From Planctomycetota bacterium (GTDB lineage: Bacteria; Planctomycetota; Planctomycetia; Pirellulales; Pirellulaceae), in assembly GCA_017303505.1 (NCBI GenBank), contig JAFLCP010000077.1, positions 1 through 35,925 of the forward strand: a stretch of DNA of 35,925 nucleotides, given 5' to 3'. Position 1 is the first letter of the stretch, and the number at the start of each line of letters is the position of its first letter. This document shows positions 16,988-26,376 of this stretch, piece by piece. The notes beneath the pieces were generated by a model, which saw only the letters and a list, made by a program, of their open reading frames with translations, was not told where the DNA came from and searched no databases. The translations under genes and the position numbers were made by a program.

Positions 16988-18099
16988 AACTCAAAGTCAT
17001 GGTCGTCGACGATTCAAGCCTTTACCGACAACTCGTCAAGAATGTCCTTCGGAACATTGCAGAAGTAGAAGTGGTTGGGCTTGCCTGTTCCGGCAAAGAA
17101 GCGTTGGAAAAAATACCCGAACTACAACCCGACTTGCTAACGCTCGACGTTCAAATGCCCGATTTGAACGGGCTTGAGCTTCTAAGGGAAATTCGTCGGA
17201 AACGCTTGTCCGTCAAAGCCATTATGCTTAGCAGCCTAACCGCTCAAGGGGCTCAAGTGACGACCGACGCATTATTGGCTGGCGCTTTCGACTTTATCCA
17301 AAAACCAAGCGGCCCAGATCCCAATGCTAATAGACTTCAACTAGAGTCCCTTCTAGCTGAAAAGATCATGGTGTTTCAACAAAGCCGGAAACCGACTTTA
17401 CCCAACAGAAAAGAACCCGCAACCAAGTCACCCATTCGCAAACCGCTGGAGGAAGATGGAAATGATTCCTCCAGTCTCGAATTACCCAATCCGCCCCCTT
17501 CCTCGAATAAGACCAACCGAATCGATGCCGTGGTGATTGGAACTTCGACTGGGGGCCCAATCGCTTTGCGCGAGCTCATTCCGAAACTCCCAAGCAATCT
17601 CGGCGTGCCTGTTCTTGTCGTGCAGCACATGCCTCCACGGTATACGCAATCGTTGGCCATGCGTATAGGTGAAGTCAGCCAAATCCCCGTTCACGAAGGG
17701 TCTGATGGCATGAAGATTGAACCCAATCATGTTTATATCGCCCCAGGTGGCGCGCACATGGGACTAGGAAAGCGATTAGGCGAGACTGTTATACGAACCT
17801 CAGATGCCCCTCCCGAACACAATTGTCGCCCGGCTGTGGATTTCACCTTTCGCGCTGCTTGCCAAATCTATTCCGGCAACATCCTAGGAGTAATCCTGAC
17901 TGGTATGGGACGCGATGGAACGGAGGGCTGCCGCTTGATCAAACAACTCGGCGGTTCCGTTCTCGCTCAACATCCCGAAGGGTGCATCGTTTACGGCATG
18001 CCGAAGGTCGTCGTCGAAGAACGACTGGCAGATCGAGTTGTACCCATCGACAAAATGGCTTCATGGATTGTTCGACTTGTCGATAAAAGCCGAAGTTAG
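16984..18099 (+). CDS. cheB: Chemoreceptor methylesterase CheB
   Basis: A 371-residue protein with an N-terminal receiver domain (D9-D10, phospho-acceptor D55, KPSGP near 107). A Pro/Ser/Lys-rich linker follows at about 128-177, and then the methylesterase domain. The catalytic triad is visible as S188 in GTSTGG, H215 in VQHMPP and D311 in GMGRDG. Phosphorylation by CheA activates removal of receptor methyl groups, countering CheR. It overlaps cheY by 4 nt. Confidence 0.96.
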   Translation: MKLKVMVVDDSSLYRQLVKNVLRNIAEVEVVGLACSGKEALEKIPELQPDLLTLDVQMPDLNGLELLREIRRKRLSVKAIMLSSLTAQGAQVTTDALLAGAFDFIQKPSGPDPNANRLQLESLLAEKIMVFQQSRKPTLPNRKEPATKSPIRKPLEEDGNDSSSLELPNPPPSSNKTNRIDAVVIGTSTGGPIALRELIPKLPSNLGVPVLVVQHMPPRYTQSLAMRIGEVSQIPVHEGSDGMKIEPNHVYIAPGGAHMGLGKRLGETVIRTSDAPPEHNCRPAVDFTFRAACQIYSGNILGVILTGMGRDGTEGCRLIKQLGGSVLAQHPEGCIVYGMPKVVVEERLADRVVPIDKMASWIVRLVDKSRS

Positions 18100-18189
18100 C
18101 GCTCCCTCACTTTTGATAACAGTTCCAGATTAGTTAGCCACAACGCTCACTACTGCTTGTCAGTAAAGCCCAAAACGCCTGAGAACGCA

Positions 18190-19581
18190 ATGAACAAACC
18201 CAAACCAGTCATCGTCATCGCCGAGGATAGCCGCGTTCAAGGCAAAGTCCTCCAACAACGCCTCATTGCAGCGGGATACGATGCTCATGTCGGCGTCAAC
18301 GGCGAACTAGCGTTTCAATTGGTCCAACAGCATAAGCCCGATGTGGTGGTGTCCGACATCGAAATGCCCAAAATGACCGGTTATGAGCTGTGCAACGCCA
18401 TCAAGACTGCAGACGAACTTCGCCACACACCTGTTATATTGCTTTCGACGCTGAGCGATGCAGAAGACATTATTCGTGGTCTCGCCGCTGGCGCAGACAA
18501 TTACATCACGAAACCGTACGACATCAACTTTCTGATTTCTCGTATTGAAGATCTGCGTGCCAATCCCATACAAGAATCGGATAACAATCTTTCCGACAGC
18601 ACCACCGTTACATTAGGTGGACGGGCCTACGAAGTTCGATCGGGGCGCAAGCAAACACTCAACTTGTTGGTATCGGTCTTCGAGAATGCGGTTGAAAAGA
18701 ACAAAGAACTCCATCGCAGCAATGAGCACTTGGTTTTGGCGAAGGAGAAGTTGACCGCTTGGAACTCGCAGCTCGAATCCCTGAATAATCGATTAAATGA
18801 ACTTAATAGCCGCATGCAACGCGACTTGCACGCCGCTGCACGCATGCAGCAATCGTTGCTTCCCAACGAGCCACCTGTTGTGGCAGAAGTTAATCTTGCT
18901 TGGGATTACACGCCATGCGAAGAACTGGCAGGCGATTTTTTGAACTATGCTAAGCTCGATGACCATACGCTTGGGCTTTATGTCGTCGACGTGTGTGGGC
19001 ACGGGGCAGCCTCGGCACTTTTAGCGGTTGCCATCGGCCGAGTGTTGAGCACGGTCGTTTCGGCAACTTCACTTCTGGTACGAATAGACCCCTTAAGCGG
19101 CAAACGAGTGGTAACACCTCCTGCGACGGTTGTCGGTGAATTGAACCGACGGTTCCAGATGGACACTCAAGGTGGCTTACACTTTACCATTCTTTACGGA
19201 ACACTAGACTTACGCACCAAGCTGTTCCGTTATGCGTGTGGAGGTCATCCACAGCCGGTCCATTTGCCGAAAGGCCAAAACTCGCTCTTCGCACCTGGTG
19301 AAGGCTTGGCGGTTGGCTGGGTCGATGACGTTGAATTTGATGAATACTCGTTGCAATTGCAATCCGGAGATCGACTCTTGCTTTATTCCGACGGCGTGCC
19401 GGAAGCGATGGACGCTAACTTAAACCAACTCACGAACGAACGGATGTTGTCGGAGTTGGATGCTAGTCGTGATCTTCCACCTGCGGACCAAGTTGCCCAT
19501 ATCAAGAACGTCGTTGCCAACTGGTGCCAGCCCAAAGGTCCACTGGATGATGTGTCCTTACTTTTGCTGGAGATTCTGTGA
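18190..19581 (+). CDS. REC-PP2C phosphatase (RsbU/SpoIIE-like response regulator)
   Basis: A 463-residue protein from the ATG at 18190, which follows GAGAA; a TTG at 18157 adds 11 residues. Residues 5-125 are a receiver domain (E12-D13, phospho-acceptor D56 in VVVSDIEMPKMTG, K near 105). A coiled-coil helix follows at about 170-220. The PP2C/SpoIIE domain begins near 235, with ELAGDFLNY, VVDVCGHGAASALLAVA and LLLYSDGVPEA carrying metal-binding aspartates. Such proteins dephosphorylate anti-sigma-antagonists in partner switches. It lies 90 bp after cheB on the same strand, so CheA is a likely phosphodonor. No STAS or anti-sigma partner gene is in the window. Confidence 0.92.
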   Translation: MNKPKPVIVIAEDSRVQGKVLQQRLIAAGYDAHVGVNGELAFQLVQQHKPDVVVSDIEMPKMTGYELCNAIKTADELRHTPVILLSTLSDAEDIIRGLAAGADNYITKPYDINFLISRIEDLRANPIQESDNNLSDSTTVTLGGRAYEVRSGRKQTLNLLVSVFENAVEKNKELHRSNEHLVLAKEKLTAWNSQLESLNNRLNELNSRMQRDLHAAARMQQSLLPNEPPVVAEVNLAWDYTPCEELAGDFLNYAKLDDHTLGLYVVDVCGHGAASALLAVAIGRVLSTVVSATSLLVRIDPLSGKRVVTPPATVVGELNRRFQMDTQGGLHFTILYGTLDLRTKLFRYACGGHPQPVHLPKGQNSLFAPGEGLAVGWVDDVEFDEYSLQLQSGDRLLLYSDGVPEAMDANLNQLTNERMLSELDASRDLPPADQVAHIKNVVANWCQPKGPLDDVSLLLLEIL

Positions 19582-19597
19582 CCTCAAGCATTTGCTG

Positions 19598-19855
19598 TTA
19601 GTCCTTCCACGCACTCCACTTCAACTTCTCTTTATTGCGGCCACCGTGGACATAGTAGATCGCCATACGAATCACATAGAGATAGTTCTTGCTTGTCTTG
19701 TGGTCTACTCTACGATTCGCTTCGCACAACAATTCAAAGAGTTGTTCGGGATTCGCATCAACCAAATCGCTTTGCGAGAATACGTTGATCCGGGCAAAAT
19801 CGCGTACGAAAGTCACGCCTATGCCCGGTATCTCCAATAAATCAGACTTTCCCAT
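19598..19855 (-). CDS. Cdd1-like helix-hairpin-helix protein
   Basis: An 85-residue protein with an ideal site (GGAGGGG) just before the ATG at 19855. It matches the small Cdd1 ('pathogenicity locus'/mitomycin-resistance-like) family: DLLEIPGIGVTFVRDFARI forms the helix-hairpin-helix, followed by SQSDLVDANPEQLFELL, LYVIRMAIYYV and the ending LKWSAWKD. HhH motifs bind DNA non-specifically, so a DNA-related role is likely but unproven. It is convergent with the REC-PP2C gene, 16 bp between stops. Confidence 0.85.
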   Translation of the reverse strand: MGKSDLLEIPGIGVTFVRDFARINVFSQSDLVDANPEQLFELLCEANRRVDHKTSKNYLYVIRMAIYYVHGGRNKEKLKWSAWKD

Positions 19856-20108
19856 TGTCCCCTCCGTAATTGTCTAACGGGAGTATTATCACCCGCGTTC
19901 AAGAGGCTAGAATTTAAGACAGTGTCCGTTGTGTTCCTCCCGATCCCAGTGCCGTTGTTGCGTTACTCTGACTTCATAATCCACTCTGTAAGTTCTCGGA
20001 TCATTGTCAACAAAAGAGGCACAAGATAAGCTAAACGCGAAAGATAAACGGGATGTAACCACTTGTCACGGATTGCCCATCGCGGAAGAGACCTAAATCA
20101 CCAATTTT

Positions 20109-21533
20109 ATGCGAACAAACCATATCACCTTTCTTTTGATGTTCGTTCTTGGATCCATTCTGCAGCTTGCTGGCCCGCTCTGTGGAGAAGAAATCCGCAA
20201 ATGGCAATCTGCAAGCGGAACATTTTCCTTAGATGCTGAGTTGCTAGAGGTTAAGGATCAAAAGGTCCAACTGAAGAAGGCCGATGGAACAACTTTGTGG
20301 GTTGATCTCCAAAAGCTCAGTGCTGACGACGTTCAGTTCGTTCGGGAATGGCAAGAGAAGAAAGAGGCCGAACAGAAGCAACCCATACCTAAAGCAGGAC
20401 AAGGCTCCCCGAATTCCAATCCATCAAAAATGACCTCGCCTGCAACTGAATCGAATTCTACATCTAAAACGGCGACATCTTCCTCAAAACGGCCAGTGAA
20501 AAAGGAAACTGAATCTGCGCAGTTCAAAGCCCCTTTCCCCCCTAATGAAAACTTGGATTTGCTGGCAGGCTCCGTGTCTTCGTTGGAGCTTACAGTTCCT
20601 GCAACACCGTCCTCCTTCATTGGTTGGCATTTGCGAGATAACACGGGAACTCGAGGTTATGTTGCGGACTTAAGTAAGGGAGTCGTGTTTCCCTCGTTCC
20701 CGGTCAGCAAGTCCATTGAAGGTAAAGCACTTAGTCCCGACGGTTCTATATTCGCAACATTTGGCGGAGCCGTTACGACTATCAGTTTCTATCCAGTGAA
20801 CTCCGACCAACCGGCCTTTGAAATTCAACCTAGCGAGTTTAGTAGTATCGGCTCGATTTTGTTTCTTTCTCCGAACGAACTAATTGTGATGGGGCGTTCA
20901 CAAACCAGTGGCGGCGCGATTTACGATTTGTCCAAGCGCAAGATTTCTAAATGGTTGGAAGTTCCCGTTCTTCAACGAAAGCACCTTGTTTCACCCGATG
21001 GCAAATGGATTGCGGTAGCTGTGGGGCAAGATACGATCAGTTTAATCGACACACGGACTGGCAAGAGTAAGCTTGGGATCAAGCTCGAAGGGAATCGTGA
21101 TTTCGCAGCTCCAACGGTGTTGGACTTTTCTTTTTGCGATCAGGGGCGTGAATTAGGTGTATTATGCACTGGCAATCGATGTGGTTTTCGGATCTATGAT
21201 ACCAAGACGGGCAAACTGAAAGTGTCGCATTCCTTAACGCAATCGATTCAACAAATCGCGTGGTTTTGGGAGGAATATAAAGGCCCGGCCATAGAGAGTT
21301 TACCCACCGATAAAGGATGGCTCTTATATGGCGTAGCGGTCGTCGATGCCAAACGAGGCGGCCCCGTATGGAATCAAAAAGGACCTGCCACCGCACAAAT
21401 GTCGATCTTTCAGATCCTGCAAAGCGAGCAGTCACAAATTGTCCTCCTAGGCGATTCGGACAAGAAAACCTTCAAGAGTATGCCATTCCCCTGGCAAGAA
21501 ATCGAAGCGGGACGTGAAGTGTTCCAAAAGTGA
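20109..21533 (+). CDS. Exported SHD1-domain protein with C-terminal beta-propeller
   Basis: A 474-residue protein. A signal peptide covers about 1-26 (hydrophobic FLLMFVLGSILQLAGPLCG). Residues 27-80 form an SLA1 homology domain 1-like fold: REW/KWQSASGTFSLDAELLEV, QLKKADGTTLWVDLQKLSADD. A Ser/Thr/Lys/Pro-rich linker (about 80-145) leads to a WD40-like propeller (about 160-470) with SPDGSIFATFGG, SPDGKWIAVAVGQDTISLIDTR and GFRIYDTKTGKL. Exported SHD1 proteins are common in planctomycetes and poorly understood. It appears to be monocistronic. Confidence 0.8.
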   Translation: MRTNHITFLLMFVLGSILQLAGPLCGEEIRKWQSASGTFSLDAELLEVKDQKVQLKKADGTTLWVDLQKLSADDVQFVREWQEKKEAEQKQPIPKAGQGSPNSNPSKMTSPATESNSTSKTATSSSKRPVKKETESAQFKAPFPPNENLDLLAGSVSSLELTVPATPSSFIGWHLRDNTGTRGYVADLSKGVVFPSFPVSKSIEGKALSPDGSIFATFGGAVTTISFYPVNSDQPAFEIQPSEFSSIGSILFLSPNELIVMGRSQTSGGAIYDLSKRKISKWLEVPVLQRKHLVSPDGKWIAVAVGQDTISLIDTRTGKSKLGIKLEGNRDFAAPTVLDFSFCDQGRELGVLCTGNRCGFRIYDTKTGKLKVSHSLTQSIQQIAWFWEEYKGPAIESLPTDKGWLLYGVAVVDAKRGGPVWNQKGPATAQMSIFQILQSEQSQIVLLGDSDKKTFKSMPFPWQEIEAGREVFQK

Positions 21534-21701
21534 ATGGCAGATTCTTTGCAATGTCAAATTAGCCAAGGATAAACTCAGGGACAAGGACGTCATTGCGTTG
21601 GTCCGGTCAGCCCTTTGAAAGCGAACCATGAATTAGACGGATGCTACGAACATCCGGCAGAGCGAGCAGCTCAAATGTACCAATGTCATGGAGATTTCAG
21701 C

Positions 21702-21730
21702 CCTCAACCGCGAGTCGCTCGCGATTGAGG
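21702..21730 (-). terminator. Strong 13-bp hairpin after the RND pump gene
   Basis: CCTCAACCGCGAG, loop TCG and CTCGCGATTGAGG form a 13-bp stem. The single mismatch becomes a U-G wobble in the minus-strand RNA, so the stem is complete there. It starts 17 nt past the stop of the pump gene. There is no U-tract, so termination may be Rho-dependent or the stem may only protect the 3' end. Confidence 0.5.
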
Positions 21731-21746
21731 CGCAATGAGGCTGGTG

Positions 21747-24700
21747 CTAGCTTACTTCCACGACGCTCTTTCGTTCAACTAAGTTAGACTCGTCGTCTGA
21801 TCCACTCTTGTCGTCTGAATCCGCTGAAATTATATCCGATACTTCTGGCTTCACTTCTTCAGATGCACTCGCTTTGGGCCCATCACTTACGACCACCTCG
21901 TTGGCGCTCTTGGCGTTCTTTGCGGGTGGCTTCACACGGAAAAGAAGAGCGTATAACGCTGGAAGATTCAAAAGTGTTAAAAAGGTTGCGACTGAAAGGC
22001 CTCCCATGATAGCGATGGCCATCGGACCCCAAAACACGCTGCGAGTTAAAGGGATCATGGCGAGAATCGCAGTTGCCGCCGTGAGCACCACCGGTCGAGC
22101 GCGACGCACCGCAGACTCGATCACCGCCTCCCATTCCGATAATCCGTGCTGCATATCTTGCTCGATTTGATCGATCAAGATAATCGAGTTACGCATATCC
22201 ATGCCCGCTAAAGCAATCACCCCTAAAAGCGCCACGAATCCAAACGGAGCGTTAAAAAGCAAGAGAAAGGTTACTGCTCCAATGAGCCCCAGCGGCGCGA
22301 TTCCAAACACCAAAAATGCCTTCTTGAAGTTCTGAACTTGTAACATCAACAAAGTGAGCATCACCAAAATCATTAATGGGAACATTTCGAACAGCGCGAC
22401 GTTGGCCTTCTCGCTCTCCTCAATCGCCCCCCCGCGCTCGATTCGATAACCGGGAGGCAAGCTCTCAATGATTTCCTTGAGCTTGGGCATGATTCGATTC
22501 GTTACGTCAGGAGCTTGCACTCCGTCGATGATGTCCGCTCGAACGGTCAACATTGTCTCCTGATTCCTTCGCCATAGAATCGGATCTTCCAATTCGTAGG
22601 ACACATTCGCGACTTGGCTCAGCGGAACCACTTGCCCCGTCGTCGTAAACAAAGACAAATCGGGAATCTGATCTAACTTCAATCGCTCATCGGGAATGGC
22701 TCGAACAACGACATCAATCGTCTCTGTTCCCTCGCGATATTGGGCGATACTTGCACCAGTCAGCAACGTTTGTAATGCGGAAGAAATCTCCTGGGTGTTA
22801 AGTCCCATCGCGCGAGCTCGATCTTGATCCACCTTCAAACGTACGCTTTTGGCGGGCTCGCCCCATTCAAGATTCACATCGACCGTAGCTTGATCCTGGC
22901 GCATCACGTCGCGAACTTTACCTGCGATCTCTTCCACTTTGAGTCGGTCCGGGCCTAAGACGCGAAACTGAACGGGAAAACCTACCGGTGGCCCGAAGTC
23001 CAGCCGCATCACCCGCATATGAGGCGCTGCATAAACAGGATTGGTTTCAATTTCTTTGAGTAATTTCTCTCGCAAAGCTTCACGCGATTTGGTGGAAGCC
23101 GTTTGAATCACGACTTTCGCAAAACTTGGATTCGGAAGATCTGCATTGAGGGCTAAGAAGAAGCGAGCCGCTCCTGCCCCTGTGTAGGAGGTGTAATGCA
23201 ATGTCGTTCCATGGGCGGGTTCGTGGGCACTGTGACCGATAACATCCCATATAGTCCACTCATGCTTTTCATGAAACGAATGATCAACGATTTCTTGCTC
23301 GAGGAAGCGTTCTACCGACTGAACAATTTCACTAGTCGCCGCAAACGATGAGCCCTCTGGGAGCTTGATATCGACCAACAACTCCGGTCGAGACGACTGC
23401 GGAAAGAACTGTTGCTGCAACTTCGTAAACCCGAACATCGCAGCCAAAAAGGCCACCACGGTAACACCGACAACTTTAGCAGGATGCTTTACACACGCGG
23501 TGATGATCGCTCGCAACAATCGATAAAACCAAGTCTGATAGGCGTCGTGTCCTTCTGCATGCTTGTGAGCCATCTCCGGTAACAACTTCACTCCAAGATA
23601 CGGCGTGAAAATCACTGCTACGAACCATGATGTGATTAGCGAGATCCCCACAACCCAGAAGATTCCGCCTGCATATTCACCCGCTGCAGAATTCGCAAAC
23701 CCCACCGGCAAGAAACCTGCCGCCGTAATAAGTGTTCCCGATAACATCGGAAACGCGGTGGACGTCCAAGCGAACGTTGCCGCGTCGATACGACTCCATC
23801 CTTGCTCTAATTTCACCGCAATCATTTCCACCGCGATGATCGCATCGTCCACCAACAAACCTAAAGCCAGAATCAACGCCCCCAAACTGATTCGATCTAA
23901 GTCCATTCCCATTGCATTCATGACCACCAATGAAATGGCCAACACGGAGGGAACGCTAAGAGCGACGACAATTCCTGTTCTCAACCCCAAGCTCAAGAAG
24001 CTGACCACTAATACGATGATCAACGCTTCGACGAACGACCGAGTGAATTCACCCACCGATTCTTCAACCACCGCAGGTTGATAGGAAATATTGCCGATAT
24101 CAACGCCAACGGGTATCTCAGCCCGGCTCGCTTCAATTTCTTTGTTAAGCAATTTGCCTAATTCAATAACGTTGCCACCCTTTCGCATCACCACGCCCAA
24201 AGCGAGGGCAGGTTGGCCGTTGTAGCGCACCGCAAATCCGGGAGGGTCGTCGTAACCTCGCTTAATCTCGGCGACATCACCCAAACGTAAAACACGACCA
24301 GCACTCGATATGGGGACATCGGCTATGGCCTCCGCAGCATCAAACGCGCCATCCACGCGAATGAAAACACGATCGTTCTCCGTGTCGATTCGCCCCGATG
24401 GTGTCACTGAGTTTTGGCGAGTTACAGAATCAAAAATCTGCTGCGGACTGATCCCCAATGTCGCCAATTTGGCGTGAGAAATCTCCACGTAGATCTTTTG
24501 TGACTGGGCACCGATGATGTCCACTTTTTCGACGTCTGGAACGCGGACAAGTTTTTTGCGTACATTCTCAATAACCCTCTTTATCTCGGCGGGAGAATAG
24601 TCGTGCCCCGTAAATGCATACAGCGCCGAATAAACGTCGCCATATTCATCGTTGACAGCCGGTCCAAGTACACCCTGTGGCAATGTCGATTGAATATCGC

Positions 24701-25064
24701 CTAGCTTCTTGCGAACTTGGTACCAAATTTCGCTAACTTCTTTGCGCGGCGTTTGATCTTTCAACTGCACCAAAATGACGACGCGTTCTGGCAAGCAGTA
24801 GGTTCGCAAAAAATCGAGATACGGTGTTTGACGCAACTTATCTTCGATACGTTCGGCAACTTGACTTTGGACTTCGTCTGCCGTGGCACCGGGCCAATAC
24901 GCCGAAACAACGGCCGTCTTAATGGTAAACGACGGATCTTCAGCTCGCCCCATTTTGAGATAAGCTTGAAGCCCCGCTAAGCCAGATGCCAAGATCAAGA
25001 ATAAGATAAAAGAAGGATGGGTAACGGCCCAGCGTGATAAGTTGAAACCGGTTAGAGCATTCAT
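21747..25064 (-). CDS. RND family efflux pump, inner-membrane permease
   Basis: A 1105-residue protein from the ATG at 25064, which is preceded by GGGAGGTG and overlaps the adaptor stop by 4 nt (ATGA). The frame stays open for 23 further codons upstream but these lie inside the adaptor gene. It has the AcrB-type layout: TM1 near 10-30, a first periplasmic loop, TM2-TM6, a second large loop, and TM7-TM12. The proton-relay pair D406-D407 lies in GLLVDDAIIAVE, at nearly the same position as in E. coli AcrB. The first loop contains the usual YWPGATADEVQSQVAERIED. The Lys/Glu/Ser-rich tail after TM12 is long. It should export drugs or lipophilic compounds with the upstream adaptor; the specificity is unknown. 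Confidence 0.95.
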   Translation of the reverse strand: MNALTGFNLSRWAVTHPSFILFLILASGLAGLQAYLKMGRAEDPSFTIKTAVVSAYWPGATADEVQSQVAERIEDKLRQTPYLDFLRTYCLPERVVILVQLKDQTPRKEVSEIWYQVRKKLGDIQSTLPQGVLGPAVNDEYGDVYSALYAFTGHDYSPAEIKRVIENVRKKLVRVPDVEKVDIIGAQSQKIYVEISHAKLATLGISPQQIFDSVTRQNSVTPSGRIDTENDRVFIRVDGAFDAAEAIADVPISSAGRVLRLGDVAEIKRGYDDPPGFAVRYNGQPALALGVVMRKGGNVIELGKLLNKEIEASRAEIPVGVDIGNISYQPAVVEESVGEFTRSFVEALIIVLVVSFLSLGLRTGIVVALSVPSVLAISLVVMNAMGMDLDRISLGALILALGLLVDDAIIAVEMIAVKLEQGWSRIDAATFAWTSTAFPMLSGTLITAAGFLPVGFANSAAGEYAGGIFWVVGISLITSWFVAVIFTPYLGVKLLPEMAHKHAEGHDAYQTWFYRLLRAIITACVKHPAKVVGVTVVAFLAAMFGFTKLQQQFFPQSSRPELLVDIKLPEGSSFAATSEIVQSVERFLEQEIVDHSFHEKHEWTIWDVIGHSAHEPAHGTTLHYTSYTGAGAARFFLALNADLPNPSFAKVVIQTASTKSREALREKLLKEIETNPVYAAPHMRVMRLDFGPPVGFPVQFRVLGPDRLKVEEIAGKVRDVMRQDQATVDVNLEWGEPAKSVRLKVDQDRARAMGLNTQEISSALQTLLTGASIAQYREGTETIDVVVRAIPDERLKLDQIPDLSLFTTTGQVVPLSQVANVSYELEDPILWRRNQETMLTVRADIIDGVQAPDVTNRIMPKLKEIIESLPPGYRIERGGAIEESEKANVALFEMFPLMILVMLTLLMLQVQNFKKAFLVFGIAPLGLIGAVTFLLLFNAPFGFVALLGVIALAGMDMRNSIILIDQIEQDMQHGLSEWEAVIESAVRRARPVVLTAATAILAMIPLTRSVFWGPMAIAIMGGLSVATFLTLLNLPALYALLFRVKPPAKNAKSANEVVVSDGPKASASEEVKPEVSDIISADSDDKSGSDDESNLVERKSVVEVS

Positions 25065-26272
25065 TTCTGCACCTCCCAAACTCGCACGATCCGCGACGCA
25101 TCGAGTTTCTGTACGCCGGCTGAAACAATGCAATCGCCATCCTTCAACTCACCACTCACGGCGACAAAGTTGTCGTGAAACTCCTCCATCTTTACCGGAA
25201 CCATCGTCAACTTGCCCGTATCAAGGTCGACCAGCCAAACCGCCGCATCTGTACCAGATCGCATAATGGCCGTTGAAGGAACTTGGAACTGTGGTTGCAC
25301 ACTGGCTTCGCGCAAGTGGACGGTTGCCGTCATACCAAGTCGAATCTGCGTGGGTGGTTGCTCCAACGTGAATCTACCGCGATACGTCCGTGTGATCGGA
25401 TCAGCGCTTGGCGATAACTCGCGCAATTTAGCATTGACACTTGCGCCTGGTAACGACCAAAAACTAACTTCGAGAACTGCCGAGGGAGACTGCGATGGGT
25501 CATAACTCACCAATCGATTTTCGGGAATGTCGACAACCGCCTCTAACTCGCCACTTTGGGCGATAGAACATAACGCCATGCCGGGAACTACAACTTGACC
25601 GGCCTCAGCCTCCACATTGACAATCGTCCCTTCAACATCGGAGCGAAGTTCACAATATTCGAGTTGATTGATGGCAAGTTGCAGTTGTTTCTCTGCCGCA
25701 TCTAATCTGCCAACCGCAATATCTCGTTCCGATAAAGACCGTTCATATTCAGATGCACTGACCGCATTCGTTTTCCGTAATTGGCTCACGCGTTTTTCTT
25801 CTGCAGTGGATTGAGCCACCGAGGCTTTGGCAACTTCAACATTGGCCAGAGCCGTCTTGTGCTGCAACTCGTAATCTTCATTATCAAGCTCAAAGAGCAA
25901 ACTGCCAGGCACTACTCGGTCACCCACATTCACATGTCGCTTTAAGATTTTTCCAGCGACTCGAAACGAACTGATATGTTCATATCGAGCTTTCACGGTT
26001 CCCGTCAGTGACTGTGACGCCATAGAGGTCTGGCTTGAGCCAATCCGATAAACACGGACTGGCAGTTTTGCTGTATCAGACGAGCCATGCGAGTCTGGCT
26101 TGGTCACAGCAGGTGTTGATTCCTTGGCGATTTCGGCTTGAGAATCATTCCGTTGCTTGATGGCCGCTGCTGCCCCCAGCGAAATGAGTCCAGTTAGGAC
26201 GATGAAAGCGATCCACAGTTTTCGATTTTGAGCCTTGAGCACCATCGGTGAATACTCTGAATGTGACGTCAT
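25061..26272 (-). CDS. RND efflux periplasmic adaptor (membrane fusion protein)
   Basis: A 403-residue protein counted from the ATG at 26272. An ATG at 26245 and a TTG at 26353 are alternatives; none has a clear ribosome site. One membrane anchor (LWIAFIVLTGLISLGAAAAI) precedes the adaptor body, with GTVKARYEHISSFRVAGKI, VNVGDRVVPGSLLFELDNEDY, a coiled-coil hairpin (about 150-215), the lipoyl return EGTIVNVEAEAGQVVVPG and a beta-barrel. It works with the pump encoded immediately downstream (4-nt overlap). An operator-like motif lies next to its start. Confidence 0.92.
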   Translation of the reverse strand: MTSHSEYSPMVLKAQNRKLWIAFIVLTGLISLGAAAAIKQRNDSQAEIAKESTPAVTKPDSHGSSDTAKLPVRVYRIGSSQTSMASQSLTGTVKARYEHISSFRVAGKILKRHVNVGDRVVPGSLLFELDNEDYELQHKTALANVEVAKASVAQSTAEEKRVSQLRKTNAVSASEYERSLSERDIAVGRLDAAEKQLQLAINQLEYCELRSDVEGTIVNVEAEAGQVVVPGMALCSIAQSGELEAVVDIPENRLVSYDPSQSPSAVLEVSFWSLPGASVNAKLRELSPSADPITRTYRGRFTLEQPPTQIRLGMTATVHLREASVQPQFQVPSTAIMRSGTDAAVWLVDLDTGKLTMVPVKMEEFHDNFVAVSGELKDGDCIVSAGVQKLDASRIVRVWEVQK

Positions 26273-26290
26273 TTTTTGACGAATTGTCAA
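26264..26290. promoter_or_regulatory. Operator-like sites at the start of the adaptor gene
   Basis: GACGAATTGTCAA (26278-26290) shares the pattern GACGA-N3-GTCAA with the site in the tetR promoter at 27121-27133. An exact 8-bp palindrome, TGACGTCA (26264-26271), lies beside it and overlaps the ATG at 26272. The minus strand shows a TTGACA here, but no good -10 follows. Likely TetR binding, by analogy with the tetR copy. Confidence 0.55.
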
Positions 26291-26302
26291 TTTTTGATTA
26301 AG

Positions 26303-26325
26303 AAAAAAGAGGCGATTTTCGCCTC
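26303..26325 (-). terminator. Intrinsic terminator between tetR and the adaptor gene
   Basis: On the minus strand GAGGCGA, loop AAA and TCGCCTC form a perfect 7-bp GC-rich stem followed directly by six T residues. This is a textbook Rho-independent terminator 50 nt past the tetR stop. It should end the tetR message before the pump genes, which then need their own promoter or read-through. Confidence 0.85.
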
Positions 26326-26376
26326 GTCCATTGGCTCGATTCTTGTCCGCCAAAACAAGAAACTCGCCCTAACACT

